A DNA stretch of 64,000 nt from CAIVPM01 sp964477265. GTDB lineage: Bacteria; Bacteroidota; Bacteroidia; Chitinophagales; Chitinophagaceae. The notes under the pieces were generated by a model. That model was given only the letters and a program-made list of their open reading frames with translations, did not search any database and was not told the origin of the DNA. The stretch's first letter is position 1; each line of letters opens with the position of its first letter. Below, in pieces: positions 27,701 through 35,239 of the stretch. The stretch spans positions 124,001 to 188,000 of the forward strand of contig CAYZDJ010000004.1 in assembly GCA_964477265.1 (NCBI GenBank). Direction: 5' to 3'. Position numbers and translations under genes: made by a program.

Positions 27701-28228
27701 GTGGTTCAATCTTTTAAGCGTTTTGGTATCATAAATGTCAGTGAAAGAATAAATTCCCATATCATTACTACAAACAATAATGTTTGAGTCAAGATATAAA
27801 AACTTGCTTTCTTTTTCATTTACCTGAACTTTCTTTTTCAGGTCATATAAATTATAATTATCTATACGTAAAAATCGACTATTTAAAGGCATTGTTTCTT
27901 TCTCTTCATAATCCATTTTATCATCATAATGCTGCTGTGAAAATGAAAATGAATAATCACCGGTTTTTGCATCCCAAACTTTCAAAAAATAGTTTTTATC
28001 TCTGGTTATAATAAAACTACTATCAAAGTTGTAAAACACACCAATAACTTGTAGTGAGTCTTTTATAATAAATTTTATCCTCTTATTCTCGTTATCATAA
28101 ACTTTAACAATATTGCCCTCAATAGTAAACTTTGAGGAATCCTTTTTTTTCAATACCTGCAAATCCACTTTTTGCCCAAAGGCAAATCCAACTAAAAAAA
28201 TAAAAAACGAGGTAAGTAGTGTTTTCAT
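24788..28228 (-). CDS. Very large secreted beta-propeller-like protein
   Basis: A 1146-residue protein with a signal peptide (MKTLLTSFFIFLVGFAFGQ). The sequence is a long series of strand-rich segments such as KVWDAKTGDYSF, IYDFATKKELMNLKL, RIWDVKNKRVLIDL, YDLKTLKKIEP, which is the blade pattern of WD40/PQQ-like propellers. Near the C-terminus, VYDEDGHYDASEDALQYVYY resembles the segment that follows WD40 repeats in some caspase-like (peptidase C14) proteins, but no caspase domain follows here. It is probably periplasmic or outer-surface. No partner gene is visible and no function is claimed. Confidence 0.75.
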   Translation of the reverse strand: MKTLLTSFFIFLVGFAFGQKVDLQVLKKKDSSKFTIEGNIVKVYDNENKRIKFIIKDSLQVIGVFYNFDSSFIITRDKNYFLKVWDAKTGDYSFSFSQQHYDDKMDYEEKETMPLNSRFLRIDNYNLYDLKKKVQVNEKESKFLYLDSNIIVCSNDMGIYSFTDIYDTKTLKRLNHLSLGVNYVVRKNDFYVLILKGHMGHASWYNITTKKIENRLDKYFHDIDTTHSKIFFTTNYYDDFYIHDLATGKLLKTYNGKVLQYNFHKKNYIQNTNDSVDTKYAIVSSVEKSYIINLLTCKPEFVFDGKIDFEVAAPKPFYFRTANYPESAKDSINLFIAGTNDSLYFFDFIKGKTNFVLKGKEFVKYKNANLLLVYDSIITVDNSARYGDNFYVSFRDIATCRIYDFATKKELMNLKLHLQEDVSINPTKKIVCLHKRSGKTEYNFYSLETKKKIFSLTNGNEIISTTTDIDFIAEKIQYKQEAWYKGNTAFRDSVYRIWDVKNKRVLIDLKDGLYELDLLYKKFGKLYIGYITNDTSQEEVTSFYNLIAFDLKTLKKIEPDFVHIGDRIFYNYPNDFIKPFVIGDSVIIFEKDKYNRNSSYANILYNLKTCKPYLPKTDTAYQFSSFSADSNYVSTCFSDSSISVFYVKENKELFSLKLSEKVLSCNYNNDTLVVSCSLFNYVYKVKTKTHINIIDNKLALLRKDTIEKIDTTTFQILKITNNTYESHIKDSILKTDSLALAIKMQQHLNFSNNLFNKTTSKTNNDYIIMNNLLINYKTGWYKNLNLLEGINKYYSSNNYYGWNNYGIDYYFWQNRRLIKTSYSASHGKTSTYEAFNYLRSDDSLIYVSQFDTLKENEEVVWYLSNSLFKPFKEKRTFFIKNENADCNYFQYTDSYDTTIYVLSDSIHCLLHATNNSSIKFINYRANKTVWENTFKNINYPEIKYLSEKRNLLVCCSKDTGIQNNLIFRVYNLTTGKQIRLFKMVNVFRDEQHKLFSNIELRKCNDSVWLLITQNGLEVTNILTGKHYIIPDSKFVEKFECSVDGLVITYYKNNAYYFYDIIARKPLYTYIPIDKDNFIVYDEDGHYDASEDALQYVYYSCGNKVVPASKTNYKSRVVGLVQKIMSSQKYLITAPTKEELNICNLVE

Positions 28229-28335
28229 AAATGTAGTTTATAGCGTAAGGCAAATTAAATTATTAATAATCAATTTTACTTATTAAAAGTAACTAGTAAT
28301 TTTAAAAAGCAGTAGGTTTGATAACTTCAAAATTT

Positions 28336-28575
28336 ATGGAACCCAAAATTGTCATTTACTTAAAGCGTATTGTAAAAACTATAAGCATAATGCTTGTGTG
28401 GATGATAATTAATGCAAGGCTTGGCATTACTACCAACTATGCTTTTGTTGAAGGTAAGGTAACTACGGCTAATATTTTATTTTATCTATGGTTTGTAATA
28501 AGCCTTGTTGCAATGTTGTTTATATTTTATAAATTATGGAAAAACAATATTGGATTTGATGATAACGAAAGTTAA
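28336..28575 (+). CDS. Small two-helix membrane protein
   Basis: About 79 residues from the ATG at 28336 (MEPKIVIYLKRIVKTISIM). Two hydrophobic segments (about residues 12-30 and 50-70) flank a polar loop TTNYAFVEGKVTTAN, with a charged tail KLWKNNIGFDDNES. An upstream non-ATG start at 28318 is possible but not needed. It is not a family I can name. It sits alone between the propeller-like gene, divergent, and sixA-like. Confidence 0.7.
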   Translation: MEPKIVIYLKRIVKTISIMLVWMIINARLGITTNYAFVEGKVTTANILFYLWFVISLVAMLFIFYKLWKNNIGFDDNES

Positions 28576-28713
28576 TCGTGAGTGCTTGACGTTAGTTTCA
28601 ATCGTGAGTGGACGAAAGTTTTTAATTCGAAAGTTGAACGTGAATTGACTAACGAAAACTTACGATAAGACTGACGAACAACTTTCGATTAAAAAACTCA
28701 CGAATAAAATTTT
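28576..28713. repeat. Inverted-repeat array between the small membrane protein and sixA-like
   Basis: CGTGAGT and ACGAAAGTT words recur in both orientations. The segment around 28600-28635 is inverted around 28675-28702 (ending AACTTTCG and ACTCACG). Similar CGTNAGT and ACTTTCG words recur at about 55755-55860. Confidence 0.6.
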
Positions 28714-29205
28714 ATGAAAAAACTTTGTATTATACGACACGCAAAAAGTAGTTGGGACATTGGTGTGCTTAACGATTTTGACAGGACACTAAATGAACGT
28801 GGACATAAAAATGCACCAGAAATGGCGAAGCGATTGCTTGATAAAAACGTGGCGATTGATGCATTTATTTCAAGCCCAGCAAACAGGGCTTTTACTACTG
28901 CTAGCTATTTTGCAAAAGCCTATAACAAAACAGAAAAAGACATTATTCAAATTCCAAAATTATACCATGCCGATGTAGATGCTTTCTTTGAAACTATTGA
29001 AAACATTGATGATTCATTCAATAATGTTGCAGTGTTTTCCCATAATCCTGGTATAACAGAATTTATAAATTTACTTACCAAAACAAAAATTGATGATATG
29101 CCAACCTGTGGCGTATTTGCTGTTGAAGTTGATGCTGCAAGCTGGAAGGGGTTTAAAAAAGCAAGCAAGAAGTTTTTGTTTTTTGATTACCCCAAAGCGG
29201 TTTAA
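28714..29205 (+). CDS. sixA: Histidine phosphatase family protein (SixA-like)
   Basis: A 163-residue phosphoglycerate-mutase-fold protein. The catalytic RHAKSSWD (histidine at about residue 8) follows MKKLCII, and later come the second conserved region ISSPANRAFTTASYFA and the C-terminal catalytic histidine in VAVFSHNPGITEF. SixA removes phosphate from phosphohistidine, whereas other members act on small phosphate esters; the length and the short N-terminus fit SixA. It converges on the alpha/beta hydrolase gene; the two stops are adjacent at 29205/29206. Confidence 0.85.
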   Translation: MKKLCIIRHAKSSWDIGVLNDFDRTLNERGHKNAPEMAKRLLDKNVAIDAFISSPANRAFTTASYFAKAYNKTEKDIIQIPKLYHADVDAFFETIENIDDSFNNVAVFSHNPGITEFINLLTKTKIDDMPTCGVFAVEVDAASWKGFKKASKKFLFFDYPKAV

Positions 29206-30171
29206 TTATTTGCTTAAAAATGCTTCAATATTTTTTGCCCACACTTCATTTTCATTTTTACAAAGGCTTTGGTGACCACTGTTTTTATATTCAACAAATA
29301 ACTTGTCTTTAGTTGCAAGGTTATCAAATATATTTTTTGTTTCCTCTCTTGTAACTCTTGCATCATTGGCTCCCCATTGCAGTAAAGTTGGGCATTGCAC
29401 AGCTTTTGCATATTCCTGTGGTTCCATATTAAATGCCCAAAAGCCTTGTTCTACTCCTCCCCAAAAAGTAAGTAAGGTAGCAAAGGGCTGCTGTGGCAAA
29501 TGCATAATTTTTAACCTGCCTTTTACTGCTTTATACAAAGAAGCAAAGGGCATTTCTAAAATAATTTTATTGGGTTTAATGCTATCTGTGGCAATTGCTT
29601 TTAAAATGGATGCAGCACCCAAAGAAATGCCATATAAAACAATATTTTTTTCACCTCTGTTTTTTACATAATTGTATGCAGCCTTTACATCCTTGCTTTC
29701 ATTATATCCAATGGTACAAGTATTTCCATCACTATTTCCATGAGCTCTAAAGTCAACTAAAGTAACATTGTAACTAAGGTTTAAAAAAAACTCTGCTTCT
29801 TTAATTAAAGAGCATTTGTTACTTCCATGTCCATGAAAAAGAATAATAGTGCCTTTGCTGCCTATGTGTTCATTATCATAAAAGCCATTCCACGCACTGA
29901 GAATTAATCCATCTTCTGTATAAACATACTCATTAGCAAAAAAGCTATGTGGCATAGTATCAATGCAAATACTTTTTGGAAATTTAACACCGAATATTGC
30001 AGCACTTGATTTGTCGCCAAAACTCATTTCCTCTGGCGTAGGCATTTTAGTTTTTATAGTATAAAAATGTGTGAGCTTGTATGCGTGAAACGCACAAATG
30101 ATATTTAATAAAACAAATAAGCAAAGGAAAATTTTAAGTAGTTTTTGGGCTATGCGTTTTATTTTATCCAT
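29206..30171 (-). CDS. Alpha/beta hydrolase, membrane anchored
   Basis: A 321-residue protein with an N-terminal hydrophobic helix (about residues 10-28), likely an anchor. The fold is clear: oxyanion FHGHGSNKC, a nucleophile elbow LYGISLGAASILKA (Ser in GISLG), an acid region WGANDARVT, and a terminal histidine in YKNSGHQSL. The BAAT/abhydrolase-like motif VDFRAHGNSDG is present. The substrate is unknown. It converges on sixA-like with no spacer. Confidence 0.88.
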   Translation of the reverse strand: MDKIKRIAQKLLKIFLCLFVLLNIICAFHAYKLTHFYTIKTKMPTPEEMSFGDKSSAAIFGVKFPKSICIDTMPHSFFANEYVYTEDGLILSAWNGFYDNEHIGSKGTIILFHGHGSNKCSLIKEAEFFLNLSYNVTLVDFRAHGNSDGNTCTIGYNESKDVKAAYNYVKNRGEKNIVLYGISLGAASILKAIATDSIKPNKIILEMPFASLYKAVKGRLKIMHLPQQPFATLLTFWGGVEQGFWAFNMEPQEYAKAVQCPTLLQWGANDARVTREETKNIFDNLATKDKLFVEYKNSGHQSLCKNENEVWAKNIEAFLSK

Positions 30172-30246
30172 TCTTCAAAACTATTTTATTTTTAACTGCT
30201 AAAAAAATATTACGACTATTGCACCACAATTTGATAAGCATTATTT

Positions 30247-32361
30247 ATGTACTCAACTGAACAAAAAAAAGTATTGCAACAAAACACAAAACACCTTTTA
30301 AGTATTGTAAACAATGATACTGCTGCCAATGAAATAGAAAGTTTAAGGGGGGTTTTGCGTTTTCACGAATACAATTATTATGTTTTAAATAATGCTGTTG
30401 TAACTGATTTTGAGTACGACCAACTATACAAGCTTTTAGAAAGAACTGAAAAAAATAATCCTGAATTAATTACAGCAAACTCTCCAACACAACGCGTTGG
30501 AAGCAGCCTTAATGAAGGCTTTGCAAATGTGCAGCACCTTGTGCCAATGCTAAGTTTGGATAATAGTTATGATGCTGATGATTTAAACGACTTTGACAGG
30601 AAAGCAAAAGAAGCAAGTGGCTTGCAGCAAATAGAATATTGCGTAGAGCCTAAGTTTGATGGTGCAAGCATCAGCCTGATTTATGAAAATGATTTACTTG
30701 TAAGGGCTACTACACGTGGTGATGGTGTTGCAGGAGATGACATTACAAACAACATAAAGCAAATTCGTTCTATTCCATTATCTGCACCTTTTAGTAAATA
30801 TGGTATTCAGCAAATTGAAATAAGGGGCGAAGTGATAATGACCAAAGAGAGCTTTGATAAATATAATGAAAGCCTTACGCAGCAAGGCTTGCCAACTGTT
30901 GCCAATCCACGCAACACTGCTGCTGGCAGCCTAAGGATTAAAGACCCAAACGAAGTGGGAAGAAGAAATTTAGATGCGTTTTTGTATCACGTAAGTTATG
31001 TTTATCGTTTGCCGTCTGTGGTTAATGAAACTATAAACGATAAACAACAAACGATAAACACTCACTCTTCTCAGCTTGAAATGCTTTGGAACTGTGGCTT
31101 TCGTTCTCCTAACAAAGAAAAAAAAGTAGTGCAAAATATTGATGAAGTAATTGCTTATGTGCAGGAATTTGAAAGCAAAAGGGATGAACTGCCTTATGAA
31201 ATTGATGGAATGGTAATTAAGGTAAATGATTTGCATTTGCAGGATGAACTAGGAATGACAAGCCATCATCCACGCTGGGCTATTGCATATAAATTTAAAG
31301 CAAGGCAAGCTACTACAAGGCTTGTCAATGTTGACTTTCAGGTGGGCAGAACTGGAGCTGTAACACCAGTTGCCAAACTTGAACCTGTGTTTTTGGGAGG
31401 CGTGACTGTTAGCAGTATTTCTATCCATAACGAAGATTACATAAAGGAAAAGGACTTAAAAATTGGTGATACAGTTTTAATTGAGCGTGCAGGAGATGTG
31501 ATACCACAAATTGTAAAATCGATAACTGATGTGAGGAAAGGCGATGAGCGTGAAATTGTTTTTCCAAAACAATGCCCTGTTTGCAAAAGTGAGTTGTTTA
31601 AGGAAGAAGGAGAAGCTGTGTGGCGTTGCATTAACATTGAATGCGAGGCACAGGTGGTAGAAAAAATAATACACTTTGTAAGTAAAGATGCAATGGATAT
31701 TAAAAGCTTTGGCGATGCCAATGTTCGCAAGTTTTATGAGCTTGGTTTGCTAAAGGATATTCCTGGTGTTTACACTTTAAACGTTGATGAGTTGAGCAAG
31801 CTTGAAGGTTTTGGTAAAAAATCGATTGATAATTTAAAGGCTGCCATAGAAGCAAGCAAGCAACAACCTTTAAACAGATTGGTATATGGTTTAGGAATTA
31901 GGTTTGTTGGAGAAACAACAGCAAAAACCCTGGCCAATAGTGTTGAACATTTGCTTGATTTTAAAGATAAAACTGAAGATGATTTGCAGCAGCTTGAAGA
32001 CGTAGGTGTAAAAGTTGCAAAAAGTATCCATCATTTTTTTAGCAATGAACAAAATATAAGAATGCTTGAAACTCTTGAACAACTTGGCTTGCAGCTAAAG
32101 AATACTAAAAAGGAAGCTGTAGTGAGTGGTGGTTTAAGTGGGCAAACATTTTTATTTACAGGAACTTTAAGCAAGCTGAAACGCAGCGATGCAGAAGCTT
32201 TGGCAGAAAGTAAAGGAGGTGTGATTGTAAGTGGAGTGAGTGCTAAATTGAATTACTTAGTAGTAGGAGAAGATGCTGGAAGCAAACTTGAAAAAGCAAA
32301 AAAAATAAACACTATCAAGATAATTAGTGAAGACGATTTTATAAAACTGATAGAAGAGTAA
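30247..32361 (+). CDS. ligA: NAD-dependent DNA ligase
   Basis: A 704-residue ligase that seals nicks during replication and repair. The adenylation lysine is K136 in EPKFDGASI; the OB fold follows, then a four-cysteine zinc finger (CPVC, then WRCINIEC), helix-hairpin-helix motifs and a C-terminal BRCT domain (GGLSGQTFLFTGTLSKLKR onwards). In the adenylation domain, residues about 262-274 (ETINDKQQTINTH) are a translated repeat, AAACGATAAAC/AAACGATAAACAC type, that other LigA proteins lack. The frame is kept. About 90 bases downstream lies a copy of an intergenic repeat before hemW. Confidence 0.96.
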   Translation: MYSTEQKKVLQQNTKHLLSIVNNDTAANEIESLRGVLRFHEYNYYVLNNAVVTDFEYDQLYKLLERTEKNNPELITANSPTQRVGSSLNEGFANVQHLVPMLSLDNSYDADDLNDFDRKAKEASGLQQIEYCVEPKFDGASISLIYENDLLVRATTRGDGVAGDDITNNIKQIRSIPLSAPFSKYGIQQIEIRGEVIMTKESFDKYNESLTQQGLPTVANPRNTAAGSLRIKDPNEVGRRNLDAFLYHVSYVYRLPSVVNETINDKQQTINTHSSQLEMLWNCGFRSPNKEKKVVQNIDEVIAYVQEFESKRDELPYEIDGMVIKVNDLHLQDELGMTSHHPRWAIAYKFKARQATTRLVNVDFQVGRTGAVTPVAKLEPVFLGGVTVSSISIHNEDYIKEKDLKIGDTVLIERAGDVIPQIVKSITDVRKGDEREIVFPKQCPVCKSELFKEEGEAVWRCINIECEAQVVEKIIHFVSKDAMDIKSFGDANVRKFYELGLLKDIPGVYTLNVDELSKLEGFGKKSIDNLKAAIEASKQQPLNRLVYGLGIRFVGETTAKTLANSVEHLLDFKDKTEDDLQQLEDVGVKVAKSIHHFFSNEQNIRMLETLEQLGLQLKNTKKEAVVSGGLSGQTFLFTGTLSKLKRSDAEALAESKGGVIVSGVSAKLNYLVVGEDAGSKLEKAKKINTIKIISEDDFIKLIEE
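31028..31068. repeat. Micro-repeat translated in ligA
   Basis: Two AAACGATAAAC-type words, separated by AACA, lie inside the ligA adenylation domain and translate as ETINDKQQTINTH. Similar AAACAATAAAC words recur in the CTD genes near 47730-47765, 49688-49728 and 51691-51730. Confidence 0.6.
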
Positions 32362-32384
32362 GTTTATTAAAACTGATTAAAGTA

Positions 32385-32515
32385 TATTCTTCAACCACAA
32401 AGTTGGCAAAGAAAGGAAACGCAGAGCTAGCAAAGGTTTAAGAAGACTCTTTGCGATTCTTTGCGAAATCCTTAGCGTTCGTTGCGGTTAAAATAATATT
32501 GAACAACTTTATAGT
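32385..32515. repeat. CGCAAAG-type palindromic repeat before hemW
   Basis: Words such as TTGGCAAAG, GCAAAGG, CTTTGCGA and TTGCGGTTAAAATAAT, ending in TTGAACAACTTT, place this in the family of the 168-bp elements at 44265 and 46601. It overlaps the spurious N-terminal extension of hemW. Confidence 0.65.
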
Positions 32516-32519
32516 TATT

Positions 32520-33641
32520 ATGGCAGGTATTTATATACATATTCCTTTTTGTAAACAGGCTTGCCTTTACTGTAATTTTCATTTTTCTACCAATAAAAAA
32601 TTAATTCCACAACTTGTAAATGCTATTGCAAAAGAAGCATTGCTGAGAAAGAATTATATAGCTGAAACCATTGATACCATTTACTTTGGTGGAGGAACGC
32701 CATCTATTTTACCAGCAAGTGATATTGCTTTTTTAATTACTGAAATAAGAAAAATATTTAACGTAAACAATAATGCTGAAATAACACTTGAAGCAAACCC
32801 TGATGATATTGATGAAGCCAATTTAGTTGCATGGAAGAGTGCTGGAATAAATAGGTTTAGCTTAGGCATTCAAAGCTTTGTTGATGCAGAATTGCAATGG
32901 ATGAACAGAAGCCATGATGCAGCACAGGCAAGGCTTTGCATTGATTTAATAAAAAAATATTTCACCAATTACTCTATTGATTTAATTTTTGGCAGCCAGT
33001 TATTGAGCAATGAAGATTGGTTGCAAAATATTAAAACAGCGTTGTCATTTAACCCACCACATTTAAGTTGCTATGCTTTAACCGTTGAAGAAAAAACGGT
33101 ACTTGGCAACAAGGTTTCAAAAAAAACAGTGCCTAATATTGATAATGAAAAACAAGCACAGCAATTTGAAATATTGATGAAAGAGCTTACTAGTGCAGGG
33201 TTTCATCATTATGAAATAAGTAACTATGCACAGCCTGGTTTTGAAAGTAAGCACAACAGCAGCTATTGGAAAGGCAAGCATTACTTAGGTTTAGGCCCTT
33301 CTGCACATTCCTTTAATAGCACTACTCGTAGCTGGAATATTGCTAACAACACAGCATATATTCAATCTATTGAAAGCAATATTTTGCCATTAGAAATAGA
33401 AGAATTAACAGCAACACAACAATTAAATGAATACATAATGATTGCATTGAGAACAAGTGCAGGAATTGATTTGAATGTAGTGGAAGAAAGATTTGGTATA
33501 GAAATATTGAAACAATTGCAAAATAAAATAAGTATTTGGCAACAATCAAATCATATCATTATAAAGGAGGGTTTTGTACAGCTTACCAACCTTGGAAAGC
33601 TTTATGCAGATGGTATTGCAGCAGATTTGTTTTTTGAGTAG
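32520..33641 (+). CDS. hemW: Radical SAM heme chaperone HemW
   Basis: About 373 residues from the ATG at 32520 (MAGIYIHIPFCKQACLYCNFHF). The radical SAM CX3CX2C is C11, C15, C18, and the HemN/HemW-like core follows (YFGGGTPSILPA, LEANPDDIDEANL, RFSLGIQSFVDAEL, SIDLIFGSQLLS). The longer frame back to 32451 adds residues encoded by the upstream repeat and is rejected. HemW inserts heme into respiratory proteins and is often misannotated as coproporphyrinogen dehydrogenase. Confidence 0.92.
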   Translation: MAGIYIHIPFCKQACLYCNFHFSTNKKLIPQLVNAIAKEALLRKNYIAETIDTIYFGGGTPSILPASDIAFLITEIRKIFNVNNNAEITLEANPDDIDEANLVAWKSAGINRFSLGIQSFVDAELQWMNRSHDAAQARLCIDLIKKYFTNYSIDLIFGSQLLSNEDWLQNIKTALSFNPPHLSCYALTVEEKTVLGNKVSKKTVPNIDNEKQAQQFEILMKELTSAGFHHYEISNYAQPGFESKHNSSYWKGKHYLGLGPSAHSFNSTTRSWNIANNTAYIQSIESNILPLEIEELTATQQLNEYIMIALRTSAGIDLNVVEERFGIEILKQLQNKISIWQQSNHIIIKEGFVQLTNLGKLYADGIAADLFFE

Positions 33642-33649
33642 TTATGATA

Positions 33650-33820
33650 TTATTTTCTCGCAGAAATCGCAGAATATGCTGAATTTATAGTAAGTGACTT
33701 CTCACAGATACACAAATATCACAGATGTTTTTATGAGTTATATTTTATAATTTAATTCTGTTTGATTACTTATATAATTTAAAATTAAATCGTAAACCTA
33801 AAATCGTACATCGTAAATAA
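33650..33820. repeat. Short degenerate repeats in the hemW-tadA spacer
   Basis: CGCAGAAATCGCAGAATA-type and CACAGAT words are followed at about 33785-33815 by AAATCGTA, ATCGTACATCGTAAAT words. The last match the TACGATGTACGATTT stretch translated in the T9SS CTD genes. Confidence 0.5.
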
Positions 33821-33825
33821 TCTTC

Positions 33826-34296
33826 CTATCTTTTACTCTTAAAAAATGCTTTCATTAAACTGGCACATTCATTTTCCATTACACCTTTTATTAATTGTGC
33901 TTTAGGATGAAAAGGCCAGCTTTCAGGTTTTACCAATCCATCTTCGTCTGTAAAAAACCGTAAGCCGCCACTTTTTGCATCACTTGCACCATAAACAATC
34001 CTGCTCAGTTTACTCCAATACATAGCACCACAACACATAAGGCAAGGCTCTACTGTAACATATAAACTTGCTGTTGGCAAATACTTTGAACCCAAACTTC
34101 CAAAGGCAGAAGTAAGTGCTAAAATTTCGGCATGTGCAGTTGCATCATTTAATTTTTCAACCTGATTATATGCTTTGGCTACTACTTTATTGTTAATTAC
34201 AACAACAGCACCAATAGGCACTTCATCTTCGTCAAATGCAATCTGGGCTTGCTTTAAAGCTTGTTGCATAAAATATTCATCGTTTACTTCTATCAT
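33826..34296 (-). CDS. tadA: tRNA adenosine deaminase-type nucleoside deaminase
   Basis: A 156-residue zinc deaminase: H55-A56-E57 in ATAHAEILAL and the PCLMCCGAM motif with zinc cysteines C85 and C88. TadA converts A34 to inosine in the arginine tRNA. The C-terminal part (ASDAKSGGLRFFTDEDG onwards) is somewhat atypical for TadA, so a guanine-deaminase-like substrate cannot be excluded. It follows an outer-membrane protein gene on the same strand but is separated from it by a terminator. Confidence 0.85.
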   Translation of the reverse strand: MIEVNDEYFMQQALKQAQIAFDEDEVPIGAVVVINNKVVAKAYNQVEKLNDATAHAEILALTSAFGSLGSKYLPTASLYVTVEPCLMCCGAMYWSKLSRIVYGASDAKSGGLRFFTDEDGLVKPESWPFHPKAQLIKGVMENECASLMKAFFKSKR

Positions 34297-34310
34297 ATTA
34301 CTTAAATAAA

Positions 34311-34338
34311 AAAGTGTGCAATATTACTTGCACACTTT
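34311..34338 (-). terminator. Terminator after the outer-membrane beta-barrel gene
   Basis: A perfect 11-bp stem AAAGTGTGCAA/TTGCACACTTT with a six-base loop, followed on the minus strand by T-rich sequence. Confidence 0.9.
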
Positions 34339-34361
34339 TGTTAAAATATTTTTATTCTTAA

Positions 34362-35216
34362 CTAGAATTTTATAACAGCATAAATTGAAAAGCCACTACC
34401 TTGTCCAATACTTTTACCAGTAATATCTTTAAAAATAGCTCCCCATAGTGTAAGGTGCCTATCCAACTTTTTACCTATCGCTAAAGTAGCTCTCATATAA
34501 TTAAAATTTTTATTGGTATAAATAGTTGGGTTCAATGCATTGTCAGTAATACTACTACTAGACCAAACTCCTCCTAATGTTCCTTTCATTGTCCAGTCTT
34601 GTTGATCATCTAAAGGAACTCCCAAAGTAGCATTCATGAAAAATTGCGATGGTCCTCCTTGATTAAAATAACTTCTTATACCAGCTTCTAAATCATAATA
34701 AGAATCTTTTAAAGTAGTTGTATTTGTTCCTGCCAAGCCCAATTTTAATTCTAACCCTGCAGATGCAAATCCTGGCAACAATGTGGTATTTTCAATAGCT
34801 GGGTATGTAGGAAAAATTAAAGAACCAGTTAAAGACAAATGTTTATAAAAATCGTAATGATTTAAGTAATAGCAAAAGCCAACTGTTACATCTCCTGTTG
34901 TTTGTAAAGGCGGTTCAGCATCTAATCCATTCTCTGTGTATCGTTGAGAAATGTATGGAATATTAAAAACTACATCTAAGTCTCTGCTAATTCCAAAGCC
35001 TCCATATAATCCTAAATAATTAGATTGAAAAGCACCATTATTTGTATAATTAGCAACATTGCCTGTACTTCCCCAATAGCTATTTGCTGTGTAGCGTGTA
35101 TAGTTTGGCACAAGCAGCCATCTGCCTTGACCAATAGGAAAACCAGCAAAACAATTTTGTTGCATACTGATTAGCAATGCAAACACAAAAACAATTTTTA
35201 AAATTATATTTTTCAT
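34362..35216 (-). CDS. Outer-membrane beta-barrel protein
   Basis: 284 residues with a signal peptide (MKNIILKIVFVFALLISMQQNCFAG) and a body of alternating strands that ends in phenylalanine (FSIYAVIKF), as in outer-membrane barrels. The segment RDLDVVFNIPYISQRY and later repeated strand motifs resemble the MetA-pathway-of-phenol-degradation/transporter barrel group, but the match is weak and no substrate is proposed. It lies 23 bases after an esterase-like gene on the same strand, probably in one transcript. Confidence 0.7.
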   Translation of the reverse strand: MKNIILKIVFVFALLISMQQNCFAGFPIGQGRWLLVPNYTRYTANSYWGSTGNVANYTNNGAFQSNYLGLYGGFGISRDLDVVFNIPYISQRYTENGLDAEPPLQTTGDVTVGFCYYLNHYDFYKHLSLTGSLIFPTYPAIENTTLLPGFASAGLELKLGLAGTNTTTLKDSYYDLEAGIRSYFNQGGPSQFFMNATLGVPLDDQQDWTMKGTLGGVWSSSSITDNALNPTIYTNKNFNYMRATLAIGKKLDRHLTLWGAIFKDITGKSIGQGSGFSIYAVIKF

Positions 35217-35239
35217 CTAGTCGTTTTTTATATTATTAG

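Noticed and set aside
28576..28713. CRISPR array, suggested by repeated CGTGAGT and ACGAAAGTT words
   Set aside because: Repeats are short, irregular and in both orientations, with no constant spacers and no cas genes.
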